The notes under the pieces: generated by a model | What the model was told of the DNA's origin: nothing | What the model saw: the letters and a program-made list of their open reading frames with translations, nothing else | Databases searched by the model: none | Origin: Phoenix dactylifera | Lineage: Eukaryota > Streptophyta > Magnoliopsida > Arecales > Arecaceae | Direction of reading: 5' to 3' | DNA: 64,000 bases | NCBI RefSeq assembly: GCF_009389715.1 | Contig: NC_052399.1 | Span: forward strand, 4,728,938-4,792,937 | Made by a program: the position numbers and the translations under genes | Part shown: positions 34,917 through 44,456 of the stretch, in pieces | Numbering within the stretch: the first letter of the stretch is position 1 | How the letters are laid out: each line of letters opens with the position of its first letter

Positions 34917-36675
34917 AATAGGTCTAGCGAAGTCGCCTAGCGAAGTCTGATAGTCTAAAATAAAAGAGATAAGTAAATCTTATACTCTTTACTAGTTTTC
35001 GAACTTGTAAGTAGATCATGCACTCTTTATGATCATATTTTTCGTGCATAAAATTTGCTTGTGGGGGAATGTCATGCTTTTTCTTAAAACTATAGATCAA
35101 CATATGCAGTATAAAAATCATGCTTTATTATGAAAAATAGTTCTCCAAATTTTTTAATAAAAATAACTTTGTTATGAAATATAAATTTGATCGTGTCATT
35201 TAGTATTTTTCATCTATTTATATGTATATTTTATGAAAAAAATATAAGCTTTCTAAAGGCTCACATATAGGTATATATGAACCATTGAATTAGGAAAATC
35301 GGTACCCGGAGCTAGTATTCAACGAAAATAGCTCTCTGCCAATGGGTAAAAGTTGGAAACGAATACGAACTATAATATCATATCGATTATGAACACAAGC
35401 CCTGTTACGGGTATAAAGTGACCATAGCACGAATATTTATGAGTAATATTTTGAACTATAATATGGCTAGATGGCAAAAAAATTATTTATGCATTTATTT
35501 GCAAAATAAATTTAGAGCTATGTTTATCAAATATGAATGATTTATGCACCCATGATTAGCTATATGACTTGTTTTATATACTATAGTATGAAATGTTTAT
35601 TTTGAAATATATATATATTATTTTTTTAAATGATGCATTAAAATAAAAAATTTATCCTTGATCCGGTAAAGTATTAAAAAGTTTAGTTACTGAGCTGTGT
35701 CGAGCGAGAAGCCGCCGGCCGGGACGAAGAGGGAGCAACTTCCAGTGCACAGGTGTACCTGCACAAAGCTTTGGCCAGGGATTCCGGCGAAGGCCCTCCG
35801 ATGGCTAGGTTAAAGTTGATTCAGAGTTTTGGGAAAGATTTCTGAGTGTTTTCTTATGGCTTTTTATGGTTTATTGAGGGCCTTTCCCTATCCCTTTTTA
35901 TAGGGCGAGGGTCTCGGTCATTACCTGAAATCTTGGGCCGAGCTATGATCAGCTGGCTATTAGCCGTTACCTGAAATCTCGGGCCGAGCTGTGATCAGCT
36001 GGCCATTAGCTGGAGGCGACGCGAATCACGGAGATCAATCTCGCAGGCAGAGGATTCAAGAGATATTTTTCCAGATTTGTTTGAATATGGATTCTGAAGA
36101 TCCGCGGGATCTTCAACGGGATCAAGGTTGACAGGACCGAGGTCGGCTCGGCCTTCGGCAGGGTCCAAGGTCAGCCTGGTTCTTAGCATGATCGAGGTCT
36201 GGCCTGCTCAGCTCTGAGGTTTGCTCGGTCGAAATTGGGTTGCTCCACGCTGGAGTAGGACAATCCATTTTGCCTCCCATCAATTCTATTTTTATTTTTT
36301 TCTCTTTCCAGACAAATAAGATTCATAGGAATGAAGGATGGTCCAAACTTGGAGTTTGTGCTAGTAAGTTTGGCGATTTATATAGCAGAGTACAACTTTA
36401 ATTCTTCAGTTGATTATAACGTTGTAGTTAGTGAGTTTCTGAATAATAAAGATTATGGGTTTAGTTTTTATTTTTGAATATAGACACTCTGAAATAATAT
36501 TGATTTTATTTAATGGATGATGGCATTGGATTCCTATTTATTTATTATATTCATGATTGATTTGAAAGCCAAATATAACGCTGGCTTCATGTATTATTAT
36601 GGGTTGTATCCCTCCATATCATGCTTTAGATCTGAGGTGTGACGAATTATGCTCTAAATTTGGGGCGTGATAAGA
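34917..36675 (-). mobile_element. LTR of the same family as 13687-15470, minus strand, interrupted by another LTR
   Basis: Read on the minus strand it begins TATCACGCCCCAAATTTAGAG near 36675, a plant gypsy-LTR-like start. It continues to GTCTGGAAAGAGAAAAAAAT near 36300, is interrupted, and resumes with ACAGCTCAGTAAC near 35697. The same two blocks are contiguous in the copy at 13987-14036, which shows that 35698-36282 is a later insertion. The far end near 34917 is an estimate. No protein-coding part is present. Confidence 0.6.
35698..36282 (-). mobile_element. Nested solo-LTR-like insertion with a TATA box
   Basis: Read on the minus strand the segment starts TGATGGGAGGCAAAATGG (TG at 36282) and ends CTCGCTCGACA (CA at 35698), the TG...CA form of an LTR. 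It contains CCCTATAAAAAGGG near 35893-35906, a good TATA box, and just upstream of it two copies of a ~40-bp unit with GGGCCGAGCT-ATGATCAGCTGG (plus-strand 35932-36010). It is 585 bp. A clean target-site duplication was not found. Confidence 0.6.
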
Positions 36676-36756
36676 AAAAAAATCCCTCGCTCGGATAGGA
36701 TATATCGGATGCCGGCCGCAACCTGAAGACATGAGAGACAGAGGCGACGGCCGGCC

Positions 36757-37125
36757 ACCAAGGTGGTAGCCCAGTTGGAACGGGGCGTTTACTTCCAACC
36801 AAGTGGTTTCAGGTTCGAAACGCGCAGGCGTCGATTAAATTTGGGGACCGGATGCCCCACGCCTGGATACGGGGTCTGGAAGCGCTATTGGTCGGCTGGT
36901 AGCTTGGGTGGTGCCAGGTGTGACGTACTCACACGGAGGGTCGGGTAATCGAGCCGGCCCACGGGTGGGGAGGATATGAGTAAAATAGGTCGGGGTGCCC
37001 AACACACGACTCGGTCTACCCGCATCGAACATTCTCCTGGCGGGGTGAGGGCCCAGTGGTCGGGGCTGCTATGCGGGGGTGGGCTTGTCCCTTCCTCCCT
37101 CTTTTTCCTTTTTTAGCGAAAAAAA
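36757..37125 (+). mobile_element. tRNA-derived SINE
   Basis: A Pol III A box (GGTGGTAGCCCAGTTGG, 36762-36778) and B box (GGTTCGAAACG, 36812-36822) lie at tRNA-like spacing near the 5' end, followed by a GC-rich tRNA-unrelated body and a T-rich tail ending in A-run sequence at 37119-37125. Flanking direct repeats are AGGCGACGGCCGGC (36742-36755) and AGGCGATGGCCGCCGGC (37126-37142), an imperfect target-site duplication. The length, about 370 bp, is plausible for a plant SINE. It is not a functional tRNA because no cloverleaf 3' half is present. Confidence 0.85.
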
Positions 37126-38455
37126 AGGCGATGGCCGCCGGCACAGAGAAATAATAGAATATAAAGAAATAAAATAAAGCCGCCCATTGAAGTCTGGCTA
37201 GGTTTGAGTCGGGTACAGCCGGACAGAAACGCGCCTCAGCTGGACTGACCTGGGACCTGGGTTGAGATAGGGTGCTGTGCCTATCGAAGTTTTGTAAATT
37301 TCATAGAGAGGAAGATACAACCATTAATATTTAAAAAAGAAAAACTTCAATTAAACAACCATTGCATGCATGCGAAAAGTTTGTCGGATCCACAAATAAA
37401 CTTATCCACAATTCGTAGTCAACTCTCGCGGGTGCGGATTTGATAACCTACGCGATATGCAGTGCGTCAAAAGCCTTAAATTATTGGATGCCCTTTTTTT
37501 TAAAAAAAAAAAACCGACAGGTGAAGACTCCATCCGCTAGCTCCATCAATGAATGAACCCTACGGCACAAAAGCGCTTAAGAGACAAGTCCTGAAATTAT
37601 GACAGGAGTGTAGAGATTACGTACGAGCATAAGGTAATAAAAAAAAGGGAAAATTAATCACCCACCCTCTTTTAGACCACGCTATAACAAAAAGTCCCCG
37701 TTGACCCGGTCTTAAAATTTTTCGTCCATTATCTCTTTTAAGTTTAATTCCCGGTCCTTCAGCCCCTTTTGTTTTTTCAAAAAATACCGAAAATGCCCCT
37801 ACCCCTTTTGATCTCCCATTCCCAGAAGAAGAAGAAGAAACAGGGACAGCCGCCACCGACCACGGCCCATCCCCGCCCGAGCTCCCTCCCGTGGCTGCCA
37901 TTGGCGCCGTCTCGCTTCCTACCGAGCCCCATCCCGCGGCACCGCCACCTCCCGTGCTCCTTCCCCTCCTAATCTTTCGATCTCAGCAGAAAAAGAAGAA
38001 GAAGAAGGCCCGGCCGCCGCCGACCATGGCGCGCCTCCGCCCGAGCTCCCTCCTGTGGCCACGGCCGGCCCCTGCTCGCCCCCTCCCTAGCCCCCTCCTG
38101 CGGCCTCGCCCCCTCCCACGGCCCCCGCCCGAGCTCCCTCCCGCGGCCGCCGTCGGCCCCGGCTCGCCGTCGACGGCGGCCCCGCCCCCTCCAACGGCCG
38201 CCACGGCCCGGCCCCCTCCGGCGCCGCCGGCTCGCAGGAGGAGAAGAAAGAAGAAAGAAGAAGAAGGGAAGAAGAGAAGAAAAAGAAAAAAAAAAAGAAA
38301 AGGAAAGAAAAAGAAAGAAAAAAAGAAAAAAAATAAATAATTAAATAAATGCATAAATAAATAAATCAATAAATATAAATAAACAAATAAATAAAATAAA
38401 TAAATAAATAATATATTCTAATAAAATAAAATAATTATAAATAAATAAATAAATA

Positions 38456-38757
38456 AAGAAAAAGGAAGAAAAGGAAAGAAAAAGAAAAAAGAAGAAAAGG
38501 AAAGGAAAAGAAAAAAGAAAAGAAGAAAAAAAAGAAAAGAAAAGAAAAAAAAACAGAAGAAAAGGAAAGAAAAAGAAGAGAGGGAAAGAAAAAGAAAAAA
38601 AGGAAAGAAAAAGAAGAAAAGGAAAGAAGAAGAAAAAAAGAAAGAAAAAGAAGAAAAAGAAAGAAAAGAAAAAAAAGAAAAGAAAAAGGAAGAAAATGAA
38701 AGAAAAAGAAGAAAAAGGAAAGAAAGAAGAAAAAGAAAAGAAAAAGAAGAAAAGGAT
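38456..38757 (+). repeat. ~300-bp almost pure polypurine tract
   Basis: The + strand is A/G only apart from two or three bases, built from AAGAAAAGGAAAG-like words. Long open frames across it on either strand encode only Lys/Arg/Glu or Phe/Leu/Ser runs and are artefacts. Confidence 0.95.
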
Positions 38758-38779
38758 TATTTCTACAAAAAGCAGAAAA

Positions 38780-39788
38780 CTCAGTTAAGTTCAGCATTCT
38801 GCTCTATGCACACAATTTATTGTTTATTGCACACAGATATGTGTCATTTGCACACACTTATTGTTGTAAGCCTAGAGCATGGCACAAACTCAGTTAACCT
38901 GGAAACATACTTAATTAACGTTGGCACACACTAAATTTACCCCCGAACATACTTAATTAACGTTGGCACACACTAAATTTACCCCCGAACACAGTTTTGT
39001 GCTTTTTGCACACAGTTTTCTGCTTTTTGCACACAGTTAATCGACTACTGCACACAGATATGTGCCATGTGCACACAGTTAAGCATTCTGCTCTGTGCAC
39101 ACAATTACCCGAACACAGTTTTATGCTTTTTGCACAGTTTTCTGCTTTTTGCACACAGTTTATCGATTACTGCACACAGATATGTGCCATGTGCACACAG
39201 TTAAGTTCAGCATTCTGCTCTGTGCACACAATTTATTGTTTACTGCACACAGATATGTGTCATTTGTACACACTTATTGTTGTAAGCCTAGAGCATGGCA
39301 CAAACTCAATTAACCTGGAAACATACTTAATTAACGTTGGCACGCACTAAATTTACCCCCGAACACAGTTTTGTGCTTTTTGCACACAGTTTTCTGCTTT
39401 TTGCACACAGTTAATCGACTACTGCACACAGATATGTGCCATGTGCACACAGTTAAGTTAAGCATTCTGCTCCATGCACACAATTTCCCGAACACAGTTT
39501 TATGCTTTTTGCACACAGTTTTCTGCTTTTTGCACACAGTTTATCGATTACTGCACACAGATATGTGCCATGTGCACACAGTTAAGTTCAGCATTCTGCT
39601 CTGTGCACACAATTTATTGTTTACTGCACACAGATATGTGTCATTTGCACACACTTATTGTTGTAAGCCTAGAGCATGTAACCTGGAAACATACTTAATT
39701 AACGTTGGCACACACTAAATTTACCCCCGAACACAGTTTTGTGCTTTTTGCACACAGTTTTCTGCTTTTTGCACACAGTTAATCGACA
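38780..39788. repeat. ~370-bp tandem repeat built from CACACAGTT sub-repeats
   Basis: The anchor GAACACAGTTTTGTGC occurs at about 38987, 39361 and 39729, giving a period of 374 and 368 bases with two full units and a partial third. Within units the short words TTTTGCACACAGTT and GCACACAGATATGTG recur many times. All reading frames across it are repeat translations. Confidence 0.9.
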
Positions 39789-39950
39789 ATTTTTTTTCTT
39801 TTCTTTTCTTTTTTTCTTTTTTCCTTTTCTTCTTTTTCTTTCCTTTTTCCTCTTTTTCTTTCCTTTTTCTTCTTTTTCTTTCCTTTTTCTTCTTTTTTTC
39901 TTTTTCTTTCCTTCTTTTTTTTCTTTTATTTTTCTTTTTCTTTCCTTCTC
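39788..39950. repeat. Polypyrimidine tract, first
   Basis: The + strand is nearly all C/T in TTTTTCTTTCC-like words, the mirror composition of the purine tract at 38456-38757. Confidence 0.95.
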
Positions 39951-40107
39951 TACACACAATTAAGTCTTCTGTGCACACACTTAAATCTTCTCTCAACACA
40001 GTTAAGTATTCTATACATCACACAGTTAAGTTAAATATTCTCTATACACAATTAAGTCTTATATGCACACATTTAAATTTTCTCTGCACACAGTTAAGTG
40101 TTCTACG

Positions 40108-40173
40108 CATCACACAGTTAAGTGTGTGCAGAGAAGACTTAATTGTGTACAGAGAACACTTAACTGTGTGATG
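40108..40173. repeat. Perfect 18-bp hairpin in the element core
   Basis: CATCACACAGTTAAGTGT at 40108-40125 is the exact reverse complement of the bases at 40156-40173, with a 30-base loop. It marks an inversion of the CACACAGTTAAG sub-repeat near the centre of the fold-back element. Confidence 0.9.
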
Positions 40174-40227
40174 CACACAGTTAAATGTTCTCTGTACACA
40201 ATTAAGTATTCTCTGCACATACATGAA

Positions 40228-40632
40228 TCTTCTTTTTCTTTCTTTTCTTCTATTTTTTTCTTTTCTTTTCTTTTCTTTTTTCTTTTTTTCTTTTTTCTTT
40301 TTCTTTTTCTTTCCTTCTCTTCTTTTTCTTTCCTTTTTCTTCTTCTTTTTTTCTTTTCTTTTTTTCTTTTTTTCCTTTTCTTCTTTTCTTTTCTTTTTCT
40401 TCTTTTTCTTTTCTTTCTTTCCTTTTCTTCTTTTTCTTTCCTTTTCTTCCTTTTTCTTTTCTTTTTTTCTTTTTTTCCTTTTCTTCTTTTTCTTTCCTTT
40501 TTTTCTTCTTCTTTCCTTTTCTTCTTTTTCTTTCCTTTTTTCTTTTTCTTTCCCTCTCTTCTTTCTCTTTCCTTTTTTCCCTTCTTTTTCCTTTTTTTCT
40601 CTTCTTCCTTTCTTCTTCTTTCTTCTCCTCCC
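40228..40632. repeat. Polypyrimidine tract, second (~400 bp)
   Basis: The + strand is almost purely C/T. It forms the counterpart, toward the right arm, of the purine tract that joins the left arm, so the inverted arrangement continues in composition though not base for base. Confidence 0.95.
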
Positions 40633-41565
40633 GCAGGCCGGCGCCACCGGAGGCCGGGGGAGAGGGCCCGGCCATGGCGGCCGCAGAAGGGGGCCGCAGG
40701 AGAGGGCCCGGCCGTGGCGGCTTTATTTATTTATTTATAATTATTTTATTTTATTATAGAATATATTATTTATTTATTTATTTATTTATTTTATTTATTT
40801 TATTTGTTCATTTATATTTATTGATTTATTTATTTATGCATTTATTTATTTATTTATTTTTTTTCCTTCTTTTTCTTTTCTTTTCCTTTTTTTTCTTTTC
40901 TTTTTCTTCTCTTCTTCCCTTCTTCTTCTTTCTTCTTTCTTCTCCTCCTGCGAGCCGGCGGCGCCGGAGGGGGCCGGGCCGTGGCGGCCGTTGGAGGGGG
41001 CGGGGCCGCCGTCGACGGCGAGCCGGGGCCGACGGCGGCCGCGGGAGGGAGCTCGGGCGGGGGCCGTGAGAGGGAGCTCGGACGGGGGCGGGCCATGGGA
41101 GGGGGCTCGGGAGGGAAGAGGCCGCGAGAGGGGGCGAGCAGGGGCCGGGGACGGCCGCAGGAGGGAGCTCGGGCAGAGGCGAGCTGTGGTCGGCGGCGGC
41201 CGGGCCTTCTTCTTCTTCTTTTTCTTCTGAGAACGGGAGATTAGGAAGGGAAGGGGCACGGGAGGTGGCGGGGCCGCGGGATGGGGCTCGGTAGGGAGCG
41301 AGACGGCGCCGGTGGCGACCGCGGGAGGGAGCTCGGGCGGGGACGGGCCGTGGTCGGTGGCGGCTGCCCCTGTTTCTTCTTCTTCTTTTGGGAATGGGAG
41401 ATCAAAAGGGGCAGGGGCATTTTAATATTCTTAGGGGGCGTTTTCGTCTCATAATAAAGTATTGAAATATGGCTGGACTGATCGTTAAACAACCAGTCAA
41501 CAGGGATTAAACGTTAAAGACCGGTCAATAAATGTACCGGTGATTAATTTCCCCTAAAAAAAAAA

Positions 41566-42909
41566 GCTGAAAAAAATATTTTTCTGAAAATTGTAGTTAC
41601 CTTCATATATTTTAGATTATCATACTACCAAAACTACATATTGCACATATTTTTCGACCAAACATAGCTGCGAGCAAGTGAGCCGCCGCTAACTCCCAAC
41701 TAGTAGTGCTCTACAATCAACAACCTTTTTGTGGGCACTTGCTAATTGCTACCATAGTTGATTATTGGATCTGCACTACGTAGCATTTAAGTATGGAGCA
41801 ATTAGAGTCGGCCACTAGCGGGGCCCTCATCATCCACATTGTAGCCTCCAAGGCTATCTATTACAAACCCTCCGACTTGACTCTCTGGCCTTTATCCTTC
41901 CTAACTGGATCCCACATGCTTTCTCCTCCCTCATCAACTATACTAGATGATTGTTGCTATCGCTGCTGGCACCGACACTCGAAGAAAGAGGAAAAGGCTT
42001 CCACCATCCAATTAATTCATCATCTCATTAGCTGCACCAATGCTATCCCGCACCACCTCCATCACTAGATCTATAAATATAATTTTTCTATAAATTTATT
42101 TTTTAAAATTTTATCATTTTTTGACAATATAAATTATATAAAAAATAACCAAACAACCATTATGATAAAATATATTCGATTTAAATTTAGAGTAAATTTG
42201 TCACTAAATAAAATATGACAACTACAGTCTCTTGACATTACCGCCCTCATTTATTTCTCTGGTAAACATCCTCGCCTACCTCCCCCCCGCCGCGACGCCG
42301 TCCCCTTCTCACCCCAACCGCAATCGCAGCCCACTCCCCATCTCCCGCCGGGGTCCCCTCCCCATTTTAAAGAAAGAGAAGACAGCTAGGATGTCAAGCG
42401 TGTCGGTTGGCAATGACGTCCGTGGAATCCATTTGCCTGCCTGGTGATCTAGTCCTGGCTATACTCATCTTCAACGGTGGCCAAAAGCCCAAGCCATGCA
42501 ACAACTTGTATAAGGCGGTGGTGTTGGTATCGTTAGTTGTGGCCGCGGCGGCGGCTGTGGTGGTTACGGTAATTGCAGCGGCGGTGGCTAATTTCATCTT
42601 CTAAACACCGAGTTATCACCTACTTGCCTGTAAATATTTTTTTATGGTGCCACTTCATTCCCTATTCAGCACACCAAAGCCGGCCATGGATTTTATACCG
42701 GAACAAATTTATAGATGAGCGATTGAATGAATAAAGGTTTTTTCTTTAGATATAAAAAAAGTTATAACATTAAGCTACAAAAGCTAAAGCCGTTAAAGAT
42801 GGGGTTGAGAAATTTGGTAACCCAAGCTGACATTATTTAACGACAGGTTTTATCAACTCATTTTGCGACAGAAATCAATGTTTCTAAAATTAATAATTAT
42901 TATATTTTT

Positions 42910-42957
<48 letters not shown>

Positions 42958-43012
42958 TCAAAAATTTTATGTCGTCCCCCCGAAAAAATTCCCTGTACTG
43001 GAGCAACGGCGG
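41566..43012. other. Spacer between the two fold-back elements
   Basis: Mostly AT-rich. A 65-codon frame at 42407-42604 ends in a ~30-residue hydrophobic Ala/Val helix (LYKAVVLVSLVVAAAAAVVV); it could be a small membrane protein but is GC-repeat-driven and I do not recognise it. An (AT)n microsatellite lies at 42914-42953. Confidence 0.4.
42914..42953. repeat. (AT)n microsatellite
   Basis: About twenty uninterrupted AT dinucleotides. Confidence 0.95.
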
Positions 43013-43021
43013 GTCTGGAAA

Positions 43022-43931
43022 GGGTGGTTCTATATACACCCCCCCCTATTGCTCAGGACACCCCCCAAAAATTAAAAAAAAATTAAATACTCTCTACACC
43101 CCCCCATTTGCTAAGGACACCCCTAAAAAATTAAAAATTTCTAAATTACCCCCCACCCTCCCCACCCCCTCACCTAAATTGCTCTCTACACCCCCCAAAC
43201 CCCCCCACCCCGCTCTTCCCCTCCAAAACACCTCGCCAACGCCCAAAACCCCCCCGTTCCCCCTTCTCCCTCTCGTCGCCGGCATTCTCCCGATCTCCGA
43301 CCACCTCGCCGGCTTCTCTCGGAACCACCTCGCCGGCTTCTCCCGAAATTTTTTTTTTCACGGTTCGTGCTCCGTTCGGCACTGGATCGCCGAACAAAAG
43401 GTTTCTGTTCGGCTGAACAGTGCCGGACAGAAGCCTTCTGTTCGGCACTGTGCAGCCGAACAGATCTGTTCGGCACTGTGCAGCCGAACAGATCTGTTCG
43501 GCACTGTGCAGCCGAACAGATCTGTTCGGTTGAGGGTTGCCGAACAGAAGGCTTCTGTTCGGCACTGTTCAGCCGAACAGAAGCCTTTTGTTCGGCGATC
43601 CAGTGCCGAACGGAGCACGAACCGTGAAAAAAAAAAATTTCGGGAGAAGCCGGCGAGGTGGTTCCGGGAGAAGCCGGCGAGGTGGTCGGAGATCGGGAGA
43701 ATGCCGGCGACGAGAGGGAGAAGGGGGAACGGGGGAGGAGGGGTTTAAGGGTGGTTTGAGGGGTGTTTTTTTTTTTTTCTTTTCAAAACGAAACGGAGGA
43801 GGAGGAAGGGGGGGTGTATGAGAAAATTTTAAGGGCAATATGGTAATTACACTAAAGGTTAGATTGGGTATTTTTTTTTTGGTTTTTGGGGGGTGTCCTG
43901 AGCAATAGGGGGGGTGTATATAGAACTACCC
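43022..43931. mobile_element. 910-bp fold-back MULE-type MITE with perfect 9-bp target duplication
   Basis: The ends GGGTGGTTCTATATACACC and, in reverse complement, GGGTAGTTCTATATACACC begin inverted arms that also share CCTATTGCTCAGGACACCCC. Inner blocks such as CACCTCGCCGGCTTCTC and CACGGTTCGTGCTCCGTTCG are mirrored on the right as well, so nearly the whole element folds back on itself. The flanks carry the exact 9-base repeat GTCTGGAAA at 43013-43021 and 43932-43940, the duplication size of Mutator transposons. No transposase is present. ORFs inside are translations of the repeats. Confidence 0.93.
43376..43612. repeat. ~28-bp palindromic tandem repeat at the hairpin centre
   Basis: GCCGAACAGATCTGTTCGGC, itself a perfect 20-base palindrome, is repeated three times in a row (with CACTGTGCA between), flanked by GCCGAACAGAAGCCTTCTG-like variants. 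The array sits at the apex of the 910-bp fold-back element. Confidence 0.92.
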
Positions 43932-44456
43932 GTCTGGAAAGGGTCCTGCGCTCCGCGGGCCAACCTAACAACCAATAGTTGGTTCACACGTCAACTGAGC
44001 CGCTAAAAATATTTTTTCTATTTCAAAAATATTTGCTCTAAAAAAAGGAAAATATTTGTGGCGACAACGATTTGGAAAAAAAGAAAACAGACAAATAAAT
44101 AGGGCAGGGCCAAGCCCAAATCGAAGAACTAGCGCGGGCAAAGGGAAGGAAGGCGGGAGCAATTATCCTCTTTGTTCGTTTCCCTTCCTTCGTTACTTTG
44201 GAATTATCTGAGTTTTTTTTTTTAATTAAAGCTCTGGATACCGGGGTTCAGTTACCGCCGACATATTCCCCCTTGCCCTAAATGTAGATCTAAATCCTTT
44301 CCTGGATCCGATCGCAGGACCAACCAATCTTCCCCTGCCGGACCTGGAATGATGGGCGGAGATCCGGCGGTGGTCGTGGACGGTGGGTCTCGGGCCGGAT
44401 GCTAGATGCTTCTCAGCAGATCCGTCTGTTCTTGGGTCGCCCAGCTTCTCGCCTGC

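Larger units (their letters stand above)
37647..41554. mobile_element. 3.9-kb fold-back element, probable non-autonomous Mutator-like element (MULE)
   Basis: The left arm 37647-38455 and right arm 40722-41554 are inverted copies of each other over ~0.8 kb. The tips are GGGAAAATTAATCACC and, in reverse complement, GGGGAAATTAATCACC. The flanks carry TAAAAAAAA at 37638-37646 and 41555-41563, a 9-base direct repeat as expected for MULEs, although it is low-complexity. Shared arm blocks include CTTTTGATCTCCCATTCCC and CACCGACCACGGCCC. Each arm has a very GC-rich segment (Pro/Arg/Ala-rich in translation) bordered by (AAAT)n sequence. The core 38456-40721 is made of purine/pyrimidine tracts and CACACAGTT repeats. 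No transposase is encoded, so movement would need an enzyme from elsewhere. Confidence 0.8.

Noticed and set aside
36757-36830. Possible tRNA gene from A and B boxes
   Set aside because: No acceptor-stem or anticodon-arm pairing can be made and the sequence continues as a SINE body with target duplication.
37617-41492. Many long ORFs rich in Lys/Arg/Pro or Phe/Leu/Ser in the large fold-back element
   Set aside because: They are translations of purine, pyrimidine and GC-rich repeats in every frame, not proteins.
43094-43838. Long overlapping ORFs on both strands in the 910-bp element
   Set aside because: They arise from the mirrored palindromic repeats, which read open in several frames.
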